From contig JAILZT010000014.1 in NCBI GenBank assembly GCA_023512345.1, forward strand, positions 62,001 through 126,000: a stretch of DNA of 64,000 nt. Reading direction: 5' to 3'. The notes under the pieces were generated by a model. That model saw only the letters and a list, made by a program, of their open reading frames with translations, was not told the origin of the DNA and did not search any database. The stretch's first letter is position 1, and every line of letters begins with the position of its first letter. Below, one piece after another: positions 26,296-35,201 of the stretch. The position numbers and the translations under genes are program-made. The DNA comes from Paenibacillus sp. Its GTDB lineage: Bacteria > Bacillota > Bacilli > Paenibacillales > Paenibacillaceae.

Positions 26296-26298
26296 GCG

Positions 26299-27387
26299 AT
26301 GGCTTTGCCCGGATTTATCCTCTTTACGGGTATACTGCTGCTTCTTGTATCTATAATTTATCAGCGGAATGCCTTAAGAGCAGTAAGTTACTCCCGATAT
26401 TTCTCAACAAAGGCTGCTTATGAAGGAGATAGCATCGAGATGGTCGAGGAGATCGTTAATGCTAAGCTGCTGCCACTCCCATGGCTTCGTCTGGAATCCA
26501 GTATTGCCCGTGGATTAGAATTCGGCAGACAAGAGAACCTCGGGATTCATACTGGAGAGATTTATCAGAATCATATCAGCTTATTTTACCTTCGAGCCTA
26601 TCGGCACATCAAACGTCGTCATCTTGTGACCTGTGAGCGAAGGGGACTCTACCGATTAGAATCCGTGACGATGACGACGGGTGACCTTTTTGGGTTGTCA
26701 GCAAAAGTCAAAACCTTTCCGCTTCAGCTTGAACTTCTGGTCTATCCAGTTCTTTTGGATTTGTCTGAACTGCCGCTCCCGATTCATAGCTGGCTTGGAG
26801 AACTGGCCGTAAAAAGATGGATCGTAGAAGATCCTTTTTTAACGGCTGGCATTCGGGAGTATAGTTCAGGTGATTCCATGGGACTTGTGAATTGGAAAGC
26901 AACTGCACGTACAGGTATGATGCAGGTGCATAAAAAGGACTATACAGCAGATTCCAGACTTGTCCTTTGCCTGAATATAGAGATTAGTGACTCCATGTGG
27001 AGGACTGTGACAGACAGTGAGCGAATTGAACATGGAATACGGTACGCGGCAACGGTAGCCGAATATGCACTGAAGCATGGAATAGATGTGAGATTGATCT
27101 GTAATGGAAGGTTTGAGGAAGGTGAAGGCAGAGAGCCTGTAGTTACGGGTGCTATTTCCGGGTTGGAAGAGCTGCTTGAAATACTGGCGAAGCTGGCTCT
27201 GGACAGAGCTTTACCAATGAGCAGGTTGCTTGAGCTTGAAGCTGAGAAGGGGAACAACGACTCTGATTTTCTTATTATTAGTTGTCATAGGGGTCCAGAA
27301 TTACAGCTAGCCGCTCAGCAGTTGATGCAGCGAGGGAATGGTGTGGAATGGCTGGATATCCCGGAGCAAGGGGGAACTCCACTTTGA
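26299..27387 (+). CDS. DUF58 domain protein
   Basis: 362 residues. Membrane-anchored N terminus (one helix, residues 3-20) followed by a beta-rich part and the DUF58 signature, VKRWIVEDPFLTAGIREYSSGDSMGLVNWKATART near residues 170-205. The C-terminal half resembles a von Willebrand factor A fold. It is the usual MoxR partner, encoded right after it, and the 3' end overlaps the start of the DUF4129 gene. In related bacteria this trio is linked to envelope stress or membrane integrity; the exact role is not known. Confidence 0.88.
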   Translation: MALPGFILFTGILLLLVSIIYQRNALRAVSYSRYFSTKAAYEGDSIEMVEEIVNAKLLPLPWLRLESSIARGLEFGRQENLGIHTGEIYQNHISLFYLRAYRHIKRRHLVTCERRGLYRLESVTMTTGDLFGLSAKVKTFPLQLELLVYPVLLDLSELPLPIHSWLGELAVKRWIVEDPFLTAGIREYSSGDSMGLVNWKATARTGMMQVHKKDYTADSRLVLCLNIEISDSMWRTVTDSERIEHGIRYAATVAEYALKHGIDVRLICNGRFEEGEGREPVVTGAISGLEELLEILAKLALDRALPMSRLLELEAEKGNNDSDFLIISCHRGPELQLAAQQLMQRGNGVEWLDIPEQGGTPL

Positions 27388-28715
27388 AGTTATCATCAGG
27401 TCATTTTCTAAAGGAATCATTTAAACTGTGGACTTCCTGTTTGATTGAGTTGTTGTTATATTTACCGATTTGGATTGTGTTCAAGGTATATGTGCTTCCA
27501 TCGAACGTTGATTTGTTATGGCTATACGTATTGCCTTTGCTGTCGCTGGCCGGTATTTTACTTCGCAAACACCTTACTATCCGCTGGAAGCAATTAATTG
27601 GTTCATTGCTGCTGGGTATGGTGCTTGGACTTCTATCTGGAGGGATTTCACTATCCGGGATTTACTTGGCTGTTGCAGGCTGCTTATGTTCTTATCTAGG
27701 GATAACCGCTTTCGCACGTTCCAACCCATTTCGGGTCTATTGGGCAGGCATAGCTGTATATTTTATAGCCGCCATATTTTTTCATAGAATCCCTGATCTA
27801 CAGGACAGCAGTATCTTAATAACTAGGGCTGGCAGTGTATGTCTTGTGCTTGCTCTACTGATGACTAACCGCAATCATTTACGTTATAGCTCACTATCGG
27901 GTGACTCTTCCCCTCTGCCTCAAGGGCTGCGGAGACATAATCTTGTATTTGTATTTATCTTTGTTATCGTAGCTGCACTCTTAGCGGCTGGAGTGGGTCA
28001 GGCCTTAGGGTTCTGGGTGTGGAATTCTCTAAGGAGATTTATAAGCTGGGTTAGCCGGTTATTCTCAGCCTCAAGTCCGCCCACAGTGCAAGAAGAAGCA
28101 CCACCACCTATGATGCCAGAAATGCCGGTGGCAGAAAGCGATGATCCAGGTCTGTTGGCGCTCATCCTTAATATCTCCTTTTATATCATAGGTATAGCCG
28201 CAGTAGGTGTAATCATCTATTTCTTACTTCGCTGGTTATATAGAAATACAGGAGGCATATGGCATAAGGCAATCAATGCTCTATTGTCTATGCTTAGGAG
28301 GGAGCAGTCACCACCAAATAATTCGCCTTATGTTGATGAAGAGAAGAGTGTATTTACTTGGGAAAAAACAGTTCAGGGCATTAAGGATTTTTGGAAATCT
28401 AAGTTTACTTACGGTACCCACCGGGACCTTTGGGAGAATATGGACGGAAGCACTGAGCGCGTTCGTTGGATATACCGTCAATGGCTCCATTCCAAGCGGA
28501 AGGATGGCTATGAAGCAAAGAGTTACCTAACTCCGCAGGAGACGGGGACAGATGTTGTGAAGTGGGCCAACAGCAAAACTCGGCAACCTAAAAGTGATCA
28601 AGGGGATGCAGAAGCAACGGACAAATTGATGGCCCTTTATGACAAAGCAAGGTATGGGGAAAAGGAGCCATCAGCAACAGTTGTGACTGCTTTGAAAGAA
28701 AAGTTGAAGTTTTGA
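27384..28715 (+). CDS. DUF4129 membrane protein, MoxR operon
   Basis: 443 residues. Seven or so transmembrane helices in two groups (about 15-190 and 200-300) and a C-terminal soluble DUF4129 domain (RVRWIYRQWLHSKRKDGYEAKSYLTP, then LMALYDKARYGE). The TTG at 27384 overlaps the DUF58 stop (TTGA) and has AAGGGGG nine bases upstream. In most Bacilli this position holds a longer protein with a transglutaminase domain between the membrane part and DUF4129. Here the loop at about 225-250 is only a short proline-rich stretch, so that domain is missing. Confidence 0.8.
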   Translation: MKLSSGHFLKESFKLWTSCLIELLLYLPIWIVFKVYVLPSNVDLLWLYVLPLLSLAGILLRKHLTIRWKQLIGSLLLGMVLGLLSGGISLSGIYLAVAGCLCSYLGITAFARSNPFRVYWAGIAVYFIAAIFFHRIPDLQDSSILITRAGSVCLVLALLMTNRNHLRYSSLSGDSSPLPQGLRRHNLVFVFIFVIVAALLAAGVGQALGFWVWNSLRRFISWVSRLFSASSPPTVQEEAPPPMMPEMPVAESDDPGLLALILNISFYIIGIAAVGVIIYFLLRWLYRNTGGIWHKAINALLSMLRREQSPPNNSPYVDEEKSVFTWEKTVQGIKDFWKSKFTYGTHRDLWENMDGSTERVRWIYRQWLHSKRKDGYEAKSYLTPQETGTDVVKWANSKTRQPKSDQGDAEATDKLMALYDKARYGEKEPSATVVTALKEKLKF

Positions 28716-28739
28716 ATGTTAATTTACCCAACCGCTAAA

Positions 28740-29060
28740 TCAGAAGAAAAAGCGTAATGCCATTAAGGATATCATGCCGACAACGACTGTACCCAGTAAG
28801 CTCCTTGTTTTGACGGCGACGGCGAACGTAGGCAAGGCTGCTAACAGCTCTAAATTATTACCGGATAACGAGAAGTGGCCATTTTGGATAAATAACTCCT
28901 GTGCCACCAAAGCCGCCATAACTGCAATAGGCACATAATTTAACCAGCGCATTCCCCATTCGGGCAGGTTAATTCGGCTAAGCAGCATTAGGGGGAGAAC
29001 CCGAGGAATAAAGGTAACAAGTGCTGACCCTATAATAATTAAGAAAATATCCATTCTCAT
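28740..29060 (-). CDS. azlD: Branched-chain amino acid exporter subunit AzlD
   Basis: 106 residues with four transmembrane helices, the small AzlD subunit. Typical segments are IGSALVTFIPRVLPLMLLSRINLPEWGMRWLNYVP. It works with AzlC as an exporter of branched-chain amino acids and their analogues in the cell membrane. Its ATG overlaps the azlC stop by three bases, so the two are translationally coupled. Confidence 0.92.
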   Translation of the reverse strand: MRMDIFLIIIGSALVTFIPRVLPLMLLSRINLPEWGMRWLNYVPIAVMAALVAQELFIQNGHFSLSGNNLELLAALPTFAVAVKTRSLLGTVVVGMISLMALRFFF

Positions 29061-29791
29061 TTCGACTTTTCAACCACCATTCCAATTGTTGAGGCTACGA
29101 TTGTAGCAGCGATAACACCCATACTGGTCGACCACACCAAAGAAACAACAATCGCTATCAGCATGGCTATTAGACCTACAAGGATATCCATAGCATACTT
29201 GCTTCTGCTAAGTATGGTTAGGACCAACAGTCCAATGAACATTGCAGGCAATGCGAAATCTAGACCGAATTGTTCCGGATTGGAGATCCATTGCCCCAGA
29301 AAAGCACCGGCTATATTGGCAAGGATCCAATTCAGGTAAGCGGTAATGTTCAAGCCGTGCATCCATTTTTCGCTGATACTTTTCTTTTTGGCGCTCTCAT
29401 TAATGGCTACACCAAAAGTCTCATCGGTGAGCAGGGAGCCGATCAGTAAATTGCGCAGAGGAGAAAGATGGCGGAAGTACGGTGATAAAGCTGCACTAAG
29501 CAGTAAATGCCGAAGATTAACAAATAGAATCGTAATAACAATGCTAGTTGGCGTACTTCCGGCTGCGATCATTCCTGCTGCTATAAACTGTGCTGACCCT
29601 GCATATAGAATGGTCGACATCATTATAATTTCAGGTATTGTGAGGCCTGCGGTCTTCTCGACAACACCAGCCGCAAAACCGATGCTTAAGTATCCCAGTA
29701 GAGTAGGGAGACAATCCTTAACCCCCTTAATAAAACTTTCCTCACGATCTGGGGCCGCATAGGTATCCGCTTGGGCGGTCTCCAGTTTCAT
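29057..29791 (-). CDS. azlC: Branched-chain amino acid exporter subunit AzlC
   Basis: 244 residues with about seven transmembrane helices, the large AzlC subunit. The family pattern GVKDCLPTLLGYLSIGFAAGVVEK and ILYAGSAQFIAAGMIAAG is clear. The start is the ATG at 29791, eight bases after AAGGAGG; the frame runs further up without support. No T-box or leucine-responsive leader can be seen in the short upstream region. Confidence 0.92.
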   Translation of the reverse strand: MKLETAQADTYAAPDREESFIKGVKDCLPTLLGYLSIGFAAGVVEKTAGLTIPEIIMMSTILYAGSAQFIAAGMIAAGSTPTSIVITILFVNLRHLLLSAALSPYFRHLSPLRNLLIGSLLTDETFGVAINESAKKKSISEKWMHGLNITAYLNWILANIAGAFLGQWISNPEQFGLDFALPAMFIGLLVLTILSRSKYAMDILVGLIAMLIAIVVSLVWSTSMGVIAATIVASTIGMVVEKSK

Positions 29792-29907
29792 TTCAACGCC
29801 TCCTTTTTGGACAAAGTACAACCACTATAAAAGCTAATCAAATATCTGTCAATTCATCCTCCGAGAGAACACATCACTAAAAGGTTGTATCTTTATTCAT
29901 ATAGTAA

Positions 29908-29950
29908 AAGAAACGGCATGCCATCCTAAAGGGACGACACCCGTTTCTCG
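29908..29950. terminator. Hairpin repeat, terminator of the GH42 gene
   Basis: Read on the minus strand, GAAACGGgtgtcgTCC and GGAtggcatgCCGTTTC pair and TTTTAC follows, so it can terminate the beta-galactosidase transcript. Its ends (AGAAACGGC, CCGTTTCTCG) match those of the element at 9315-9397. Confidence 0.65.
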
Positions 29951-29971
29951 TTTCGTACAAGGAAATATCAA

Positions 29972-32026
29972 TTAATACAGTACTAAAACTCCGAAGCCTT
30001 CTAAACGATGTGTTCCTGAGATGACTTCACCCGTTAGCAAATCCCGTTTGTCCTCTTTAAGAACGAGATCAGCAGGTTCCTCATTATAATTAAGCAGGAA
30101 CGTATAAGAGGAAGTATCATCCTGACGAATTTGAAGCTCAACACCTTCTGGAAGCTCTAACCAAGCAGCCGCGGGTGATTGAAGCCCAAGGTGATCTATG
30201 ATCCGAACCGCAGCTTGTTCATTAAATACGGCCCCATAATACCAAACCTCGCCATCTCCGCGTAGATTTCTAGTAACTGCAGGTTTTCCGGCATAATAAT
30301 CAGTGGCATAGGTTCCCATAACTTCAACAGAGTCTGCTTCAACATGTAGAATATCGTTAAAAGAATCGGCTCCGATTAGATGATCTGGGTCGCTTTCCCA
30401 ACGGATGGAGGTAGGAAGCCGAGTTCCATTTACCATCGTAAATTCTTCCACAGTGATGCCGCAGAGATCTTTGGCTGCACCTGGAAACGGTCGCATGTAG
30501 CATTGTCCTTGTTGATCTTTATATCCTGTTCTGCAGCCAAAGATCAGCTTGCCGCCCTGCTGAACATATTCATCCAGCAAGGATGCCGTCTCATCTCTCA
30601 TAATGGCTGGGTGAGGGTAGATCAACACATCGTAACGTGCAAGTTCCTTCAATGTTGTGTTCTTCCGCAAAAAAAGTACATCATTCGGAATATGCTTACG
30701 CTGTAAGGCTTTGAACCACTCTTTATTGCTCTGCCACATGAATGGTCCATGCCAGACATCGTATTCCCCGTCCCATTCATTATCGTAATCACGAACGATA
30801 GCGATATTCGCTTGAACACGAGTACCCAATATCGACTTACCTGCCTGGGTCAACTCTTGGCCGATCTGAGCGGCTTCGCGTACTCTTCGGTTAGGCTGAT
30901 TGTGATAGTCATTAATTCCATGCCAGTATATTTCATTACCCATGGTGGCTGTGCGCCAGCGGAAGTAGAGCACCATATCCGCTCCGTGAGCGATCGACTG
31001 ATAAGTCCATAATCGCATTTGTCCCGGCTTCGGAGAAGGCATGTCCATCCGGTTCACCCAGCCTCCCGGACCGGATTGCTGCTCCATGATGCAGAAGTTA
31101 GGGGAGATGGAGCGGACGACAGAGAGTGAAAGTCCCCAGTTACGGTCTCTGAGCGGGTTCTCTTCCGAAGCATTATAGAAAATGCTGGAGAATTGTGGAT
31201 AAGAATCGTAGCTGATGAAATCCAGCAGCTCATCTGTCATTTCGTGACTGTCCAGATGTCCAAATATACCATTAGTAGTCACCCACTGATTAGGGGCTTT
31301 AGCGCGTAGAATATCCGCCTGTATTTTAGCAAAAGAAATGGTGTTATCCGATATGAAACGTTTCTCGTCCAAGGCCTGATGCGGGTTGGGTTGCTTAGTT
31401 ACAGGTGTTGGTCGCGGCAAGTATACCTGAGACCAGTCGCTGTAGCTTTGACTCCAAAACACCGCCCCCCATGCCTTGTTCAGTTCTTCCAAAGTTACGT
31501 ATTTGTGCTGAAGCCATTCTCTGAAAGCTATATGGTCACTCTCGGAGTAAAATTCATTGATTTCACAATTGAGCTCATTGTCAATTTGCCAGCCAACAAC
31601 TCCGGGGTGATTACCATAGTGAGTTGCCATGCGGTCCGTGATACGAGCACATAACTCACGATATTTTGGGCTGCTGTAATTGTAATGACGACGCATGCCA
31701 TGCTGCAGCGTTACTCCTTCATAGGTTACATTAAGCACTTCAGGATATTTATGAGTCAGCCAGGCAGGCGGTGTAGCTGTTGGAGTTCCGAGCACTACCT
31801 TAAGTCCATAGCTGTGTGCTAAATCTATGGCACGGTCAAACATTTCAAAAGAAAATACACCTTCTTCAGGTTCAAAGATAGACCATGCAAACTCGGCAAT
31901 ACGGATAATGGTAAAGCCCATTTCACGCATACGGCGATAATCATCTTCCCACATGCTTTCCGGCCAATGCTCCGGGTAGTAACAGACACCTAATTCAAAC
32001 TGTTCTTCTGCGACAGGTCTCTTCAT
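29972..32026 (-). CDS. Beta-galactosidase, glycoside hydrolase family 42
   Basis: 684 residues, full length for GH42. The protein begins with the family start FELGVCYYPEHWPESMWEDDYRRM and has the (beta/alpha)8 barrel with the acid/base glutamate in QIDNELNCE (near residue 153) and the nucleophile in IMEQQSG (near 318), followed by the trimerisation and C-terminal domains. No signal peptide, so it acts in the cytosol on imported short galactosides. The start is the ATG at 32026, behind GGAGG; the ATG at 32038 overlaps that site. It is divergent from an AraC regulator. Confidence 0.93.
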   Translation of the reverse strand: MKRPVAEEQFELGVCYYPEHWPESMWEDDYRRMREMGFTIIRIAEFAWSIFEPEEGVFSFEMFDRAIDLAHSYGLKVVLGTPTATPPAWLTHKYPEVLNVTYEGVTLQHGMRRHYNYSSPKYRELCARITDRMATHYGNHPGVVGWQIDNELNCEINEFYSESDHIAFREWLQHKYVTLEELNKAWGAVFWSQSYSDWSQVYLPRPTPVTKQPNPHQALDEKRFISDNTISFAKIQADILRAKAPNQWVTTNGIFGHLDSHEMTDELLDFISYDSYPQFSSIFYNASEENPLRDRNWGLSLSVVRSISPNFCIMEQQSGPGGWVNRMDMPSPKPGQMRLWTYQSIAHGADMVLYFRWRTATMGNEIYWHGINDYHNQPNRRVREAAQIGQELTQAGKSILGTRVQANIAIVRDYDNEWDGEYDVWHGPFMWQSNKEWFKALQRKHIPNDVLFLRKNTTLKELARYDVLIYPHPAIMRDETASLLDEYVQQGGKLIFGCRTGYKDQQGQCYMRPFPGAAKDLCGITVEEFTMVNGTRLPTSIRWESDPDHLIGADSFNDILHVEADSVEVMGTYATDYYAGKPAVTRNLRGDGEVWYYGAVFNEQAAVRIIDHLGLQSPAAAWLELPEGVELQIRQDDTSSYTFLLNYNEEPADLVLKEDKRDLLTGEVISGTHRLEGFGVLVLY

Positions 32027-32173
32027 AGTAGCCTCCATAGTATTAAAAATATGCTTTATATGTATTACATATCTATTGTATTATCAATCATATAGAATCA
32101 TATATAACATAATATTGCTATTGTATAACTATATTGCGTGCTTGATGAATTCAGAATGGAGTGAGAAGAATCG

Positions 32174-33007
32174 ATGAGAAATCAATGGGTTTTGCCTGCG
32201 CCATCTTACAATAAATATGTTTGTTATCCAGAATTTCTAGGACATTACACTAATTTTCCCCAGCATACAGAGAGAAGAACAGAGGGATTCCTGAATAGCT
32301 ACAATCTTCACTTGATTTTTAATGGGGAAGGGTATGTATTTCATGAAGGGGAAAGGATTCAAATGGGAAAAGGGAGGGGATTTCTGTATCCGAGAGGGGC
32401 TTATCAGCAGTATGGTTCTGCTCAGAGCGAGCCGTGGGATGTTCGGTGGGTGCACTTTAGAACAGAAATCTCATTGCCATTACTGGAGGAGGTGGACAAG
32501 TCTCGGGGATATTTCTTCACGTTTGATTTGGGAGCGGGTATAGAGTCGTTATTTGATGAATTGTGCCGATTGAGCGCCGATTACGAAACCCGTAGTGAGC
32601 CTAGGTTTTCATCGTTATTGTATGAGATACTCGCAACCTTGCTGCAGAACTCTGAGCCGCTTCATGGTTCTGTTCCCTTGGAGATTCGGCACTCGATACG
32701 CAGTGCAGCGGATATCATTCATGGAGAGTGTGAGAAACCGTGGACACTGGAGACGATGGCTCGATTATCGGGTTACAGCAATTATCATTATCTGCGTCTA
32801 TTCCGGGTAGTCATGGGGAAAACGCCCAACCGTTATCTGACAGAGTGCAGGCTTGCTAGAGCCAAGCTTTTGCTTGTCTCTAGTGAGCAGTCCGTAGCAC
32901 AAATCGCACTTATGGCTGGGTTTAATCAATCAAGCTATTTCATCAAAGTATTTAAAGAGGTTGAAGGGATGCCGCCGAATCAATACAGACGCGCCTTTGG
33001 TTCATAA
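32174..33007 (+). CDS. AraC-family transcriptional regulator
   Basis: 277 residues: a cupin-like N-terminal domain (LHLIFNGEGYVFHEGERIQMGKG near 43-66) and two C-terminal helix-turn-helix units (WTLETMARLSGYSNYHYLRLFRVVMG and SVAQIALMAGFNQSSYFIKVFKEVEG). GGAGTGAG lies before the ATG. It is divergent from the GH42 gene across 147 A+T-rich bases with several short inverted repeats and most likely activates it in response to a galactoside. Its stop lies only twelve bases from the convergent nagZ-like stop. Confidence 0.88.
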   Translation: MRNQWVLPAPSYNKYVCYPEFLGHYTNFPQHTERRTEGFLNSYNLHLIFNGEGYVFHEGERIQMGKGRGFLYPRGAYQQYGSAQSEPWDVRWVHFRTEISLPLLEEVDKSRGYFFTFDLGAGIESLFDELCRLSADYETRSEPRFSSLLYEILATLLQNSEPLHGSVPLEIRHSIRSAADIIHGECEKPWTLETMARLSGYSNYHYLRLFRVVMGKTPNRYLTECRLARAKLLLVSSEQSVAQIALMAGFNQSSYFIKVFKEVEGMPPNQYRRAFGS

Positions 33008-33019
33008 GTGGGAAGTGTC

Positions 33020-34327
33020 TTATTTATTCTGGACCTCCAACCTCCAACTGCGGATATCTTGATTTAGTGAAGTAAGATTTGGAACCGATACCGGTTTGTT
33101 GTCGGATAATTTATATTTACTCTTTAGTGATAAAATCCGTCGCACACTTTCATCAATGCGGGATTCTGAGATCGTCCCATTATTTACACTTTGCTTAATT
33201 TTATTGAGTACAAGCTTTTCATTGTCATACCCATGAGCGATAAGTAAAATATCGCTTCCGGCCTTTATGGTGTCGATTGCAGCCTCAGCTAATTTATAAT
33301 GCTTCATGATCGCTCCCATAGTTAGATCATCTGTGATAACAACGCCTTTATAGCCCATCTCTCCACGCAAATGCTCCCCTATAATAACTTTTGAGAGTGA
33401 AGCGGGTTTGTTAGGATCTAGCTTGGGAAAAAGAATATGGGCAACCATAACAGCTTCCGCCTTATCCTTAATGGCTGCCTGAAAAGGAATCCACTCTAGC
33501 TTGGCAAGCTGCTGCTCCGTTTTGTTCACCACAGGAAGTTCAAGATGGGAGTCCACAGAAGTATCTCCATGTCCGGGATAATGCTTAACCACTGGAATGA
33601 TTCCTTCACTTCGCAAACCCTTGATTTCGGCTAAGCCCATCTTAGTGACTCTGGCGGCGGAGCTGCCAAATGAGCGGTTTCCTATAATAGGGTTCTGAGC
33701 ATTGCTATTCACATCTAACACTGGCGCAAAGTTCATATTGAAACCAGTTAACGTCAGTTCTCTTCCTAGTAATTCACCCATCGTCTGCGCTAATCGGGCA
33801 TTGTTGGTGTTGCCGACCGTTCTATTAGAAGGAATGGTGACAAACTCTTTGGGCATACGACTGACCTTTCCACCTTCTTCATCCACGCTAATGAACAATG
33901 GAGCCGGATTGTTCTTATTCGTTACCTTTAGATTATTAATAAGCTTAACCATTCCCTGCAGATTTGAGATATTGTCCCCATACAAGATAATACCCCCTAC
34001 CTTGTCTTCAGAAATCATCCTTTTGGCAGACGGATCAAGCACAGTTCCTTCAATACCTACCAGCAGCATTTGACCGATTTTATCCTCCAGCGTCATTTTG
34101 GCCATCTTAAGAGCTATGGGGTCCTTCTCAATAGAAATAGAAGTCGCAATAGGAGTCGCAGTGCTAACCGGTTCCTTTATAGTCACAGCTGGATTAGGTG
34201 AGGGGGATTCGGATGCTGCTGTGTTGATCCCACAACCAGTTAAGGTAAACGTAGCACATAATATAAGACTAAGTAGAGGTCGCTGAACTTTTAAGTTCTT
34301 CCTTAGATTTGGAACTACCTTTGTCAT
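33020..34327 (-). CDS. nagZ: Beta-N-acetylglucosaminidase-like lipoprotein, glycoside hydrolase family 3
   Basis: 435 residues. The N terminus is a lipoprotein signal with the lipobox LTGC (cysteine near residue 32), a Ser/Pro/Thr-rich linker, then a single GH3 barrel (about 75-410). The NagZ-type His-Asp dyad motif KHYPGHGDTSVDSH and the nucleophile segment GVVITDDLTMGAI are both present. It removes N-acetylglucosamine from muropeptides at the outer face of the membrane, in cell-wall recycling. It is shorter than Bacillus NagZ (about 640 residues), lacking the C-terminal domain. Confidence 0.9.
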   Translation of the reverse strand: MTKVVPNLRKNLKVQRPLLSLILCATFTLTGCGINTAASESPSPNPAVTIKEPVSTATPIATSISIEKDPIALKMAKMTLEDKIGQMLLVGIEGTVLDPSAKRMISEDKVGGIILYGDNISNLQGMVKLINNLKVTNKNNPAPLFISVDEEGGKVSRMPKEFVTIPSNRTVGNTNNARLAQTMGELLGRELTLTGFNMNFAPVLDVNSNAQNPIIGNRSFGSSAARVTKMGLAEIKGLRSEGIIPVVKHYPGHGDTSVDSHLELPVVNKTEQQLAKLEWIPFQAAIKDKAEAVMVAHILFPKLDPNKPASLSKVIIGEHLRGEMGYKGVVITDDLTMGAIMKHYKLAEAAIDTIKAGSDILLIAHGYDNEKLVLNKIKQSVNNGTISESRIDESVRRILSLKSKYKLSDNKPVSVPNLTSLNQDIRSWRLEVQNK

Positions 34328-34453
34328 AAGCTTTACTTCATCCTTTCTATCTGCTCTTATTTCATCTTAGCACGGTTGCTGCCAAATCGGCCCAGTGTTA
34401 AGATAAAAGGGTATTCAGTAATACATATTTTAATCGACGGGGTGATGTGTACA

Positions 34454-34957
34454 ATGAAAGACGGATTAGTGGATGCTCTAAATGAACAGATGAACTTTGA
34501 GTTTTATTCAGCACACGTGTACCTAGCTATGGCAGCCTATTGTTCCAGCGAGAGCCTGGATGGTTTCGCGAATTTTTTCCTTGTACAGGCAGAAGAGGAA
34601 CGATTTCATGCGATGAAAATTTACAAGTTTCTGAATGATCGCAGTTTCCGCGCAACACTGGCCGCAATGCCGGAACCCAAGAATGAGTATGCTTCCATGC
34701 TGGATGCCTTCGAACACGCCTTTGCTCATGAACAGCAAAACACCAAAAAGTTCTACCATTTGGCCGACTTGGCTCTGGACGCACGTGAACATGCAACGAT
34801 TTATTTCCTGAAATGGTTTATCGATGAACAGGTCGAAGAAGAAGCTCTATTCAGTAATATCATTCAAAAGCTCAAACGAATCGATAAGGATAGCAACGCC
34901 TTTTACATGCTGGATGCGGAATTTGCAGCTCGTTCATTTGTTGCCCCAACGGAATAG
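34454..34957 (+). CDS. ftnA: Ferritin
   Basis: 167 residues, the standard length of bacterial non-heme ferritin. The ferroxidase ligands are all in place: Glu16, Glu49, His52, Glu93, Gln126 and Glu129. It forms a 24-subunit cage that oxidises Fe(II) and stores iron in the cytosol. The start is the ATG at 34454, eight bases after GGGGTGAT; the open frame to 34376 has no other signal. It has its own terminator. Confidence 0.93.
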   Translation: MKDGLVDALNEQMNFEFYSAHVYLAMAAYCSSESLDGFANFFLVQAEEERFHAMKIYKFLNDRSFRATLAAMPEPKNEYASMLDAFEHAFAHEQQNTKKFYHLADLALDAREHATIYFLKWFIDEQVEEEALFSNIIQKLKRIDKDSNAFYMLDAEFAARSFVAPTE

Positions 34958-34968
34958 GGGACTTTATT

Positions 34969-35000
34969 AAAAAGCCTGATTTTTTGAGGCTTTTTTTTAA
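34969..35000 (+). terminator. Rho-independent terminator of ferritin gene
   Basis: AAAAGCCT and AGGCTTTT pair around a T-rich loop and are followed by a run of T. Confidence 0.85.
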
Positions 35001-35097
35001 TTTGTAAAAGGATTAGGTTCACTTTAAATTAACCAGATAATTCACTGAGAAACTAAAAGTTGCTGTGCTGCAAAAGATTTATGACTAACCAACTATA

Positions 35098-35195
35098 TTT
35101 GGGAGGGGTAACTATTAAGTCTTATGGCAAAACTGTTTCTCTAGACCCACCCATGCACCGGCGTGTAGTATGGAACGATACTATTCTTTGGAGGT
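35098..35195 (+). promoter_or_regulatory. Structured leader upstream of the CDF transporter gene
   Basis: The ~100 bases before the start include GGGAGGGGTAAC facing GACCCACCC, a TAGTAT/ATACTA hairpin (35166-35183) and then the ribosome site GGAGGT (35190-35195). Long G- and C-tracts placed before a metal-efflux gene suggest a folded leader that could respond to a metal. It does not match the NiCo, Mn or Mg riboswitch consensus as I remember them. Confidence 0.35.
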
Positions 35196-35201
35196 CTTCT
35201 T

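Noticed and set aside
33702..34073. Plus-strand 123-codon open frame
   Set aside because: It lies wholly antisense to the GH3 gene, has no ribosome site and no recognisable domain; it is a shadow frame.
35098..35200. NiCo, yybP-ykoY (Mn) or ykoK (Mg) riboswitch before the CDF gene
   Set aside because: The core conserved strings of these classes, as I remember them, are not present; reported only as an unassigned leader.
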